A DNA stretch of 12,386 bases. Source: Porphyromonadaceae bacterium UBA7141. Its GTDB lineage: Bacteria; Bacteroidota; Bacteroidia; Bacteroidales; Muribaculaceae. Positions 6,480-12,386 of this stretch are shown one piece after another. The notes beneath the pieces are model-generated. The model saw nothing but the letters and a program-made list of their open reading frames with translations. It searched no databases and was not told the DNA's origin. The stretch is taken from contig DKWX01000015.1 of the NCBI GenBank assembly GCA_002491945.1, positions 1 through 12,386 of the forward strand, read 5' to 3'. Each line of letters opens with the position of its first letter. Positions within the stretch are counted from its first letter, which is position 1. The position numbers were made by a program, and so were the translations under genes.

Positions 6480-8738
6480 ATGAAATCATATATCAAATCC
6501 ATATCTCTCGGAGCCTCGGCGCTCGTGGCGGTGGCCGCGCTGCAGTCGTGCGCTCTGGAGGAGCCGTTCGGCTTGCAGGGTGAGGGTGAACTCTCGATGA
6601 GGCTGGTGATTGATTCCGATGTCACCCGCGCTCAGCTCAACGAGCAGGAACTCGCCGATAAGTGTGTGGTATATATCTCCGGTTCGAAGGGGTTGATGCG
6701 TAAGTATGTGGGTCTGTCGAATCTCCCTGAGCGCGAGACTCTCGCGCAGGGGCATTATGTGGCCGAGGCATGGACTGGCGACTCGGTGCCCGCTTCGTTC
6801 GACTCTAAGTTCTATCGCGGTTATCAGCCGTTTGATGTGTCGGCCGGTCTTAATGAGGTGAAGCTCACTTGCGGTATAATGAATGTGGTGGCATCGATTG
6901 ATGCGGCTACTATTGATGAGTCGCTGATAAAGGACTTTTCGGTGACTGTGGAGAATTCCACAGGCTCGCTCACTTTCGATGCCGGTAATTACAGGGATGC
7001 CAAGGGGTATTTCATGATGCCTTTCGGTGCCGATGGTGTGCGTGAGTCGTCGCTGAAGGTGACTGTGAAGGGTTCCAATATCGCAGGCGACCCGTTTGTA
7101 AAGGAGAAAGTCATCACGGATGTGAAGTCGGCTCATGAGTATGTGCTCGGTGTGTCGTATAATCCTGAAAATCCTGACCCGGAGGGGGGCGGCTATATCA
7201 CCATCACTATCGATGAACGTGAGAATCTGGTCAGCGATACTGTCGCGATATTTGCCGCTCCGGCCATTGATGGCGTGGATTTCGACATAGAGAAGCAGAT
7301 TGTAGGCAATCCCGGTCAGTTCGCGGGCGAAAAGGTGGTGAAGGTAATCGCCTTTAATGAAATCCGCTCGTTTACGTTGCAGTGCATTGATATGGCGAGT
7401 CTGAATCTTCCGGCGCAGCAGATAGATCTTAAGAACTGTACGGATGAAATCAAGGCCACGCTTAATAGTGCGGGTATCACCTGGGATAAGACTGTGACGC
7501 CTGTCACCGGCTACGACGGCATAATGCGTCAGCTTTCTTATATACGGTTCTCATCGCATTATCTCAATAATCTGCCGGAGCGCGCCACTGAGTATATCAT
7601 CCGCCTTACGGCTACCGACGGATCGGGCAAGACCACTACGCGCGACCTGCGTATCGCCGTGGGTGAGGAGGCGATTGTATACGACGACCCCATAATCGTG
7701 GATGATCCGGTCGATCCTAATAATCTGATGGCCGTGGGTTCGCGTTCGGCGACGCTGACGGTATCGCTTACTGATGAGTCGGTTGTCAATCCGGGTGTGC
7801 GCTACCGCGAGGAGGGTACTTCGGCATGGCTGACTGTTCCGATTGCGGCCACGCGTGCGTCGGCCAAGTACACTGTGACCCTTACAGGCCTTAAGCCCTC
7901 GACCCGCTATGAGTATCAGGCTGTGGCCGAAGGATTCGTTTCGGAGTCGATGTATCTCTCTACAGAGAGTGAGTATGTGATACCCAATGCCTCGCTTGAG
8001 GAGTGGGGCACTTACACGGCAAGCACAATGCTTGGCAAAAGGACCGTGATCTTCCCGGGCACTTCCCGCGATACCAATTTCTGGGATTCCGGAAATGAGG
8101 GGGCGGCTACGGCAAATAAGGTCGTTCTGGATAAGAGTTCGGATATGGTGGGTTCGGGTCAGTATTCGGCCCGTCTGGCATCTACTGCGGCTCTGGGCAT
8201 CATTGCTGCCGGCAATATGTTCTCCGGTTCGTATGTGAAGACTGACGGCACCGACGGTGTCCTTTCTCTCGGTCGGGAGTATGACGGTTCGCACCCCGCG
8301 AAGGTGCGAGTGAAGGCCAATTACCGTCCGGGCGGAAGTGTGACGATCAAGTCGGGCAATGAGAAGTATGTGGATATCACCGAAGGCGGCACTGACCACG
8401 GTCAGATCTATGTGGCACTTACCACTGCTCCGATTGAGATCCGCACCAAGGCATCCAACCGCAAGCTCTTCCCCGCCACGAAACTGAATGAAGATGGGGA
8501 GGCTGCCGAAGATTATGATAAGGTGGTGGCTTACGGTCAGGTGACCTGGGATGCCGCTTTCGGTCCTGACGGAGGTTTGGCTACGGTGGAGATTCCGTTT
8601 GAGTATCATGATATCGCCAGGACGCAGAAGCCGCGTTATCTCGTGATTGTGGCCTCGGCATCGAAATTCGGTGATTTCTATTGCGGTTCGTCATCAAGTG
8701 TGATGTATCTCGACGATTTCGAGCTTGTATATGAATGA
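6480..8738 (+). CDS. DUF4493 / FN3-like / PCMD surface lipoprotein
   Basis: This is a 752-aa lipoprotein with lipobox LQSC (C24) and mature start ALEEPFG, again with the acidic-Pro-Phe-Gly pattern of its two neighbours. Layout: DUF4493 at about 25-235; a linker; the shared second domain at about 264-398, ending in TEYIIRLTATDGSG; an Asp/Pro linker; an FN3-like module at about 415-498, with the GLKPSTRYEYQAVAEG strand-turn; and a PCMD domain at 501-752. PCMD hallmarks are IPNASLEEW, NFWDSGNEGAAT, AAGNMFSGSY, IYVALTTAPIEIRTK, VVAYGQ, PRYLVIVASASKFGDFYCG and the terminal YLDDFELVYE. PCMD stands for putative carbohydrate metabolism domain; no enzymatic residues can be assigned and I infer a binding role. 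It is the last gene of the unit and is followed by a strong terminator. Confidence 0.9.
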   Translation: MKSYIKSISLGASALVAVAALQSCALEEPFGLQGEGELSMRLVIDSDVTRAQLNEQELADKCVVYISGSKGLMRKYVGLSNLPERETLAQGHYVAEAWTGDSVPASFDSKFYRGYQPFDVSAGLNEVKLTCGIMNVVASIDAATIDESLIKDFSVTVENSTGSLTFDAGNYRDAKGYFMMPFGADGVRESSLKVTVKGSNIAGDPFVKEKVITDVKSAHEYVLGVSYNPENPDPEGGGYITITIDERENLVSDTVAIFAAPAIDGVDFDIEKQIVGNPGQFAGEKVVKVIAFNEIRSFTLQCIDMASLNLPAQQIDLKNCTDEIKATLNSAGITWDKTVTPVTGYDGIMRQLSYIRFSSHYLNNLPERATEYIIRLTATDGSGKTTTRDLRIAVGEEAIVYDDPIIVDDPVDPNNLMAVGSRSATLTVSLTDESVVNPGVRYREEGTSAWLTVPIAATRASAKYTVTLTGLKPSTRYEYQAVAEGFVSESMYLSTESEYVIPNASLEEWGTYTASTMLGKRTVIFPGTSRDTNFWDSGNEGAATANKVVLDKSSDMVGSGQYSARLASTAALGIIAAGNMFSGSYVKTDGTDGVLSLGREYDGSHPAKVRVKANYRPGGSVTIKSGNEKYVDITEGGTDHGQIYVALTTAPIEIRTKASNRKLFPATKLNEDGEAAEDYDKVVAYGQVTWDAAFGPDGGLATVEIPFEYHDIARTQKPRYLVIVASASKFGDFYCGSSSSVMYLDDFELVYE

Positions 8739-8788
8739 TTCCAAGGTCCGGGCGGAGGAATCCGGCCGGGCCGGCTGCTGATAAGTAT

Positions 8789-8830
8789 GGGGGAGTGACA
8801 CCTGTGTGACTGTCGCTCCCCCGTCTTTTT
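8789..8830 (+). terminator. Strong intrinsic terminator after the lipoprotein operon
   Basis: GGGGGAGTGACA (8789-8800) pairs with TGTCGCTCCCCC (8811-8822). The 12-bp stem has one G-U pair and a 10-nt loop, and is followed by GTCTTTTT. It lies 50 nt after the stop of the 752-aa gene. A tight palindrome, CCGGCC-G-GGCCGG (8762-8774), lies just upstream and may add to pausing. Confidence 0.9.
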
Positions 8831-8840
8831 AATCTTTAAT

Positions 8841-8859
8841 CGGCGGTTTGCCGTTTTTT
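8841..8859 (+). terminator. Possible second, weak terminator
   Basis: CGGC-GGTTT-GCCG followed by six T forms a 4-bp GC stem with a T-tract, 10 nt after the strong terminator. It may act as a backup. The stem is short and the segment abuts the promoter of the next unit, so the structure could be incidental. Confidence 0.4.
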
Positions 8860-8862
8860 GGC

Positions 8863-8870
8863 TAATTTTG
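8863..8870 (+). promoter_or_regulatory. Candidate -7 box upstream of the beta-barrel genes
   Basis: TAATTTTG fits TAnnTTTG exactly and lies after the terminators, 40 nt before the ATG at 8911. No TTTG occurs at the expected 19-21 nt upstream, so the -33 element is degenerate. It is plausible because a new unit must start between 8830 and 8911. Confidence 0.5.
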
Positions 8871-8910
8871 CATTCTATTTCGGGAGTGACTCGTCAGGAG
8901 CCGCTTTGCG

Positions 8911-9696
8911 ATGAATAATCTATATTTGAGACACTTTTATATGGGTATCTTGACTAATCTACGGCTGGCGATGGCGGCCGCTTTGGCGGCGGTGGCGTTG
9001 GCACTCCCGTCGGGGGCTGCGGCACAGGAGTCGTTTGAGCGTGAAATCGAGTCGGTAGTCTTTGTCCCGAGGGGACAGTGGATTACCGGGCTTTCGGTGG
9101 GCTATCAGCAGTCGGCGCAGAATAAGTATCAATTCTTCTTATTTGAGGGTATCACTGGTGATACTTATCAGTTCAAGGTGTCGCCGATGCTGCTTTATGC
9201 GTTTAAGAATGACGCGGCGGCCGGCGGACGATTCTCTTATTCCAGGTCGCTGACCAAACTGGAGGAAGCTGACATCGTGCTCGATTCGGAGACGGATTAT
9301 GAAATCGATCATCTCTATCGTCTGAGTCATTCTTATACATTCTCCGGACTCTACCGCAATTATTTCTCTATTGGACGGTCGCGGAGGTTTGGTTTCTTTA
9401 ATGAATTGCAGTTTTCGATTGGAGGTGGACAGGCTAAGCTGATGCAGGGCACTTCGACAGAACTGACCGGCACGTACGAGCGAGATTTCAAGCTCGGCAT
9501 CGGTCTGACACCTGGGCTGTGTGTATTCCTCAACAATTATTCGGCTATGGAGGTGAATGTAGGTGTGCTCGGCTTTTCGTATACGTCGACCAAGATGGTG
9601 ACCGACCAGATTTATGTGGCCAGGCGTAACTCGAAGATGGCCAATTTCCGTATCAATCTGTTTTCTATCTCGTTTGGAGCGGTGCTGTATCTATGA
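8911..9696 (+). CDS. Small outer-membrane beta-barrel protein
   Basis: The product is a 261-aa protein with a cleavable signal peptide ending SGAAAQ (cleavage near residue 38), so it passes through Sec to the periplasm. The mature chain opens with FVPRGQWITGLSVGYQQ and then alternates short amphipathic strands and turns (KVSPMLLYAF, AAGGRFSYSRS, RLSHSYTFSGLYRNY, FGFFNELQFSIGGG, LGIGLTPGLCVFLNN, FRINLFSISFGAVLYL), the pattern of an 8- to 12-strand outer-membrane barrel. It resembles unnamed Bacteroides OMPs I recall. The start is uncertain: ATG 8911 has AGGAG 10 nt upstream, while ATG 8941 gives a more usual signal peptide. The stop overlaps the next start as ATGA, and the next protein is a paralogue. 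Function unknown; a pore or a platform for surface lipoproteins is inference. Confidence 0.8.
   Translation: MNNLYLRHFYMGILTNLRLAMAAALAAVALALPSGAAAQESFEREIESVVFVPRGQWITGLSVGYQQSAQNKYQFFLFEGITGDTYQFKVSPMLLYAFKNDAAAGGRFSYSRSLTKLEEADIVLDSETDYEIDHLYRLSHSYTFSGLYRNYFSIGRSRRFGFFNELQFSIGGGQAKLMQGTSTELTGTYERDFKLGIGLTPGLCVFLNNYSAMEVNVGVLGFSYTSTKMVTDQIYVARRNSKMANFRINLFSISFGAVLYL
8921..8928 (+). promoter_or_regulatory. Alternative -7 box inside the annotated start region
   Basis: TATATTTG also fits TAnnTTTG. The nearest upstream TTTG (8905-8908) is only 12 nt away, which is too close. If used, transcription would begin near 8933 and translation would have to start at the ATG at 8941. Weaker than the 8863 candidate. 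Confidence 0.25.
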
Positions 9697-10637
9697 ATAA
9701 GTTGATTGCATTTATTTTTCTGATTGTGGCCGCTGTGGCGCCGGCCCGAGGCACGGCGCGGGCAGTGTCTGATGCGGCCGAGACTGAGACTCCGGGGCGT
9801 GAGAACGGCAGGATGGTGTGGATTCCCGACTCGATGGCGGCCGATGTGGAGACGTTGCTCAAGGGGCATTCGCGTGTGGTCGACGACCCTCTGCGTCTTG
9901 ACATGGGAGAGAAGGTGGTGTGGCGTGGCGATACGATACCGATGGTGCTGCGTTCGCGCAATTTAGGACGCTATGACCGTGGGCTATTCAATTTCCTGTT
10001 TATTCCTAAGGGAACGTGGAAGGCCGGTCTGACGGTGTCGTATGGCGAATTTTCTACCACTGACCTGCAGCTGCTTAATCTCATCGGCGATGTCGATGTG
10101 AATGCGCATACTTTTAATATCAAGCCTTATCTCAGCTATTTCCTGCGCAATAATCTGGCGCTTGGCGTGAGGATGGGGTATACCCGCAGCTCCGGGGCGA
10201 TAGATTCGTTTAAGGTGGATATCGATGAGGATATGAATTTCAATCTCCACGATATCGGGTATCGTGCCGAGTCTTATTCGGCGGCGGTGATGGTGCAGCA
10301 ATATATGGGGCTGACCCGTCGGGGGCGTTTCGGAGTGTATAATGAGGCAGAATTGTCGTTTTCTTCCGGTAATAGTGATTTCGACCGTCCCTATGCCGGA
10401 GTGATGAAGCGCACACATACCACAAATATGGAGGCGAAGCTAACTTTCTCGCCCGGTGTGTGTGTGTTTATCATGGAGAATGTGTCGTTTAATCTTTCGT
10501 TCGGTGTGTTCGGTTTCTATCTGCGTAATGAGAATCAGCAGGTGGATGGCGTGCCGGAGGGTTCCCGCTTCACTTCGGGGGCCAATTTCCGTATTAACCT
10601 CTTTAATCTGGCTTTCGGCCTCGGCATTCATCTCTGA
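9693..10637 (+). CDS. Outer-membrane beta-barrel protein, paralogue of the preceding gene
   Basis: This 314-aa protein has an N-terminal signal peptide (MNKLIAFIFLIVAAVAPARG). A periplasmic-looking segment to about residue 100 includes VVWRGDTIPMVLRSRNLGRYD, and a barrel follows from FIPKGTWKAGLTVSYGEF (103 onward). It shares the [FV][IV]P[KR]G[QT]W opening, a YNEAELSF/FNELQFS strand, the FSPGVCVF/LTPGLCVF strand and the terminal NFRINLF-FG strand with the 261-aa protein, so the two arose by duplication. The extra N-terminal part is the main difference. It overlaps the previous gene by 4 nt and is followed by only 1 nt before the next ATG, so all three are almost certainly co-transcribed. Function unknown; the last strand ends in Leu rather than the common Phe. 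Confidence 0.85.
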   Translation: MNKLIAFIFLIVAAVAPARGTARAVSDAAETETPGRENGRMVWIPDSMAADVETLLKGHSRVVDDPLRLDMGEKVVWRGDTIPMVLRSRNLGRYDRGLFNFLFIPKGTWKAGLTVSYGEFSTTDLQLLNLIGDVDVNAHTFNIKPYLSYFLRNNLALGVRMGYTRSSGAIDSFKVDIDEDMNFNLHDIGYRAESYSAAVMVQQYMGLTRRGRFGVYNEAELSFSSGNSDFDRPYAGVMKRTHTTNMEAKLTFSPGVCVFIMENVSFNLSFGVFGFYLRNENQQVDGVPEGSRFTSGANFRINLFNLAFGLGIHL

Positions 10638-10638
10638 T

Positions 10639-12246
10639 ATGACAAAAGATATTGGTAATATATGTAAGGCCCTTGGGGCCTCGGCACTGGCCGGAGTCGG
10701 TGCGCTTGCTTTGGTTATGTCTGGCGGGTGTATAGAAAATGACCTGCCGTATCCGCCTATCCCACAGCATATTCTGGTCTTGGCGGCTGAGGGGGAGAGC
10801 AGGGCCTCTCTGATTGATTCGCTCAATTATACGGCTACGGTGTATCTTGATGAGACGGTGGATATACTGAATGTGGCTTTCTCGGAATTTGAAATCACTC
10901 CCGGGGCCACGTCCGATCCCAATCTCAGCGAGGGCACCTATGATTTGTCGAGACCGATGGTGGTTAGACTGTCGCGTTATCAGGATTATCCCTGGGTGCT
11001 GACAGCCGAGCAGAGTATCGAGCGGTATCTCACTGTGGCCGGGCAGATAGGTGAGACGGTGATCGATGCCGTGGGGCATCGCGTGCTGGTGCGTGTGCCG
11101 GAGACTGCTGATCTGGCTAATCTTGAGCTGACTTCAATTAAGCTCGGTCCGGCGGGTATAACTGAGATGTCGCCCGACCTGCAACCCGGAACTATCGACC
11201 TGTCGGCTCCGCTGATGGTGGATGTCACATGCTGGGGGCGCACTGATACGTGGGGCATTTATGCCGAGAAGTCGGCTCTTGTGGTGCAGACTACGGCGGT
11301 CGATGCATGGTCGCAGGTGGTGTGGGCTTATGGAGCGGGTCCGGCGGATGTGAGCAATTCGTTTCAGTATCGCCGTTCGGATGCTGAGGATTGGATTGAT
11401 GTGCCGCAAAAGGATGTGTCGCAGCCTGCCGGGCAGGGTGCCTTCTCCGTCTGTATCGCACATCTGGAGCCACTGACGGAGTATGTGGTGCGCGCTGTGT
11501 CGGGCGAAGATGTGGGCAATGAGGTGACAGTGACCACTGGCTCTACGCCGGTGCTCCCTGATGGCAGCTTTGATGAGTGGTGGCTCGACAGCAAGGTCTG
11601 GTGCCCATGGGCTGAGGGGGGAGAGCGCTTCTGGGATACCGGCAATACCGGAGCGGCTACTCTCGGTGATAGCAATGTGCAGCCTTCGGAGGATACGCCC
11701 CCGGGCATTTCAGGACAAAGCGCTCAATTGGAAACGCGGTTTGTAGGACTGTTCGGTATCGGCAAACTTGCCGCCGGATCAATCTATACAGGTAAGTTCC
11801 AGCGAGTGGACGGCACTAACGGGATTCTTGATTTCGGCCGTGAATGGACTGCCCGGCCGGTGCGTCTGCGCGGTTACATGAAGTATAAGACTGCGCCGAT
11901 AGATTATACATCCACTGAGTATGCCTATCTGAAGGACAGACCCGACTCATGCCATATATATGTGGCGCTGACAGACTGGTCGGCTCCGTATGAGATACGC
12001 ACTAATCCGAAGAATCGTCAGCTGTTTAATCCGTTGTCGCCTGAAATTATTGCGTATGGCGAACTGATTGTAGGACATGACACTGATTGGCAGGAATTTG
12101 AAATCGAGTTGCAGTATCGTAGCACTTCGCGTGTGCCGCGTTATATTCAGATTACTTCGGCCGCTTCGAAGTATGGCGACTTTTTCACCGGCGGCACAGG
12201 GGCCTGTCTGTGGGTGGATGATTATGAGCTGCTATATGATTATTGA
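10639..12246 (+). CDS. PCMD lipoprotein with repeated N-terminal units
   Basis: I place the start at ATG 10639, 1 nt after the previous stop. The frame is open further upstream, but that part is Arg/Cys-rich shadow of the barrel gene, whereas 10639 gives a clean lipoprotein signal. The 535-aa product has a hydrophobic stretch ending in SGGC (C31; Ser at -3 is loose for a lipobox) and then IENDLPYP. Two related units follow (about 45-130 and 131-220), sharing an Ile-Asp near the start and later G-T-[YI]-DLS-P. An FN3-like segment runs from 220 to 304. The PCMD domain (305-535) shows LPDGSFDEWW, RFWDTGNTGAAT, KLAAGSIYTGKF, FGREW, CHIYVALTDWSAPYEIRTN, IIAYGE, PRYIQITSAASKYGDFFTG and WVDDYELLY. 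It is probably surface-anchored and may bind carbohydrate or the co-encoded barrels (inference). Confidence 0.88.
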   Translation: MTKDIGNICKALGASALAGVGALALVMSGGCIENDLPYPPIPQHILVLAAEGESRASLIDSLNYTATVYLDETVDILNVAFSEFEITPGATSDPNLSEGTYDLSRPMVVRLSRYQDYPWVLTAEQSIERYLTVAGQIGETVIDAVGHRVLVRVPETADLANLELTSIKLGPAGITEMSPDLQPGTIDLSAPLMVDVTCWGRTDTWGIYAEKSALVVQTTAVDAWSQVVWAYGAGPADVSNSFQYRRSDAEDWIDVPQKDVSQPAGQGAFSVCIAHLEPLTEYVVRAVSGEDVGNEVTVTTGSTPVLPDGSFDEWWLDSKVWCPWAEGGERFWDTGNTGAATLGDSNVQPSEDTPPGISGQSAQLETRFVGLFGIGKLAAGSIYTGKFQRVDGTNGILDFGREWTARPVRLRGYMKYKTAPIDYTSTEYAYLKDRPDSCHIYVALTDWSAPYEIRTNPKNRQLFNPLSPEIIAYGELIVGHDTDWQEFEIELQYRSTSRVPRYIQITSAASKYGDFFTGGTGACLWVDDYELLYDY

Positions 12247-12386
12247 GGCCTTCGGCATTGGTGTTTGCAGGATAATGCGCTGCGAGTGTTCCTGTATATC
12301 CGCGCAGAGACCGCTCTATGCGGGTAATCAGAAATTGCGTAGTAAGTGTTTGAATTTTAAGTAAGTGTTAAGTAAGTGTTCAAATT
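12247..12386. other. Downstream end of window, no gene seen
   Basis: After the last stop there is no supported gene and no convincing terminator. CCGC-TCTAT-GCGG (12311-12323) could form a 4-bp hairpin but lacks a T-tract. The sequence becomes AT-rich at the very end, where the repeat listed separately begins. Confidence 0.5.
12341..12380. repeat. Three copies of AGTAAGTGTT
   Basis: AGTAAGTGTT occurs at 12341-12350, 12360-12369 and 12371-12380, the last two extended to AAGTAAGTGTT in tandem. TTTGAA between the first two copies and TTCAAA after the third are reverse complements. The window ends here, so the total copy number is unknown. It could be a short tandem repeat or a set of regulator sites for the next gene. 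Confidence 0.6.

Noticed and set aside
7551..8609. Long open frame on the - strand (about 350 codons) opposite the 752-aa gene
   Set aside because: It lies wholly antisense to a convincing PCMD/FN3 coding region, its translation is rich in His, Arg and Ile without recognisable motifs, and it has no start context. It is a by-product of codon bias on the other strand. The same applies to the - strand frames at 216-761, 800-1459 and 5473-6390.
2590..8738. SusC/SusD-type polysaccharide utilisation locus
   Set aside because: No TonB-dependent receptor, SusD-like protein or glycoside hydrolase is encoded in the window; all large frames are accounted for by DUF4493, PCMD and barrel proteins.
8762..8774. 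CCGGCC-G-GGCCGG palindrome as a separate terminator
   Set aside because: The one-base loop is too tight, no T-tract follows, and a much stronger terminator lies 15 nt downstream.
10456..10638. Upstream extension of the last gene to an ATG at 10456
   Set aside because: The extra 61 residues are Arg/Cys-rich and overlap the barrel gene in another frame. Starting at 10639 gives a proper lipoprotein signal 1 nt after the previous stop.
12341..12380. CRISPR array
   Set aside because: The repeat unit is only 10-11 nt and spacing is irregular (9 and 1 nt), with no spacer-length intervals.

Overview
The window looks like chromosomal DNA of a gut Bacteroidales, most plausibly a Muribaculaceae-type genome of moderately high GC. 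The support is the surface-protein families (DUF4493, PCMD), acidic residues straight after the lipobox cysteines, promoters of the Bacteroidetes form TTTG-N19-TAnnTTTG, AT-rich start regions mostly without Shine-Dalgarno sequences, and an IspH with a GFCFGV/DTICRQVASR signature that I remember from Bacteroides. The family is an inference. The phylum-level placement is firm.

Region 1 (1-2117) is a tightly packed housekeeping unit on the + strand. It holds the Lys-rich tail of an unidentified upstream gene, cmk (cytidylate kinase), ispH (last MEP-pathway enzyme) and a tadA-like nucleoside/tRNA deaminase. Neighbours overlap by 4, 4 and 20 nt.

Region 2 (2118-2589) is a 472-nt AT-rich gap. It carries a perfect 12-bp inverted repeat that runs into the -33 box of a textbook Bacteroidetes promoter, followed by an untranslated leader of about 270 nt.

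Region 3 (2590-8738) is an operon-like run of three lipoproteins of 854, 429 and 752 aa. Each has a lipobox, a shared Glu/Asp-Pro-aromatic-Gly stretch just after the cysteine, a DUF4493 domain and the same second domain. The 752-aa protein ends in an FN3-like module and a clear PCMD domain. The 854-aa protein ends in a diverged PCMD-like domain whose DNA is clearly more AT-rich and switches to AGA arginine codons exactly at the domain boundary. A strong intrinsic terminator closes the unit.

Region 4 (8831-12246) is a second unit with its own promoter signals. It encodes two paralogous outer-membrane beta-barrels of 261 and 314 aa and a 535-aa lipoprotein with two repeated N-terminal units, an FN3-like segment and a C-terminal PCMD domain. 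The end of the window carries three copies of a 10-nt repeat and no good terminator.

Taken together, regions 3 and 4 look like a cell-surface module: lipoproteins with adhesion- or carbohydrate-binding-like domains plus small barrels. There is no SusC/SusD pair, glycoside hydrolase or recognised fimbrial gene within the window. Its function is not known to me; a surface binding or assembly role is inference.
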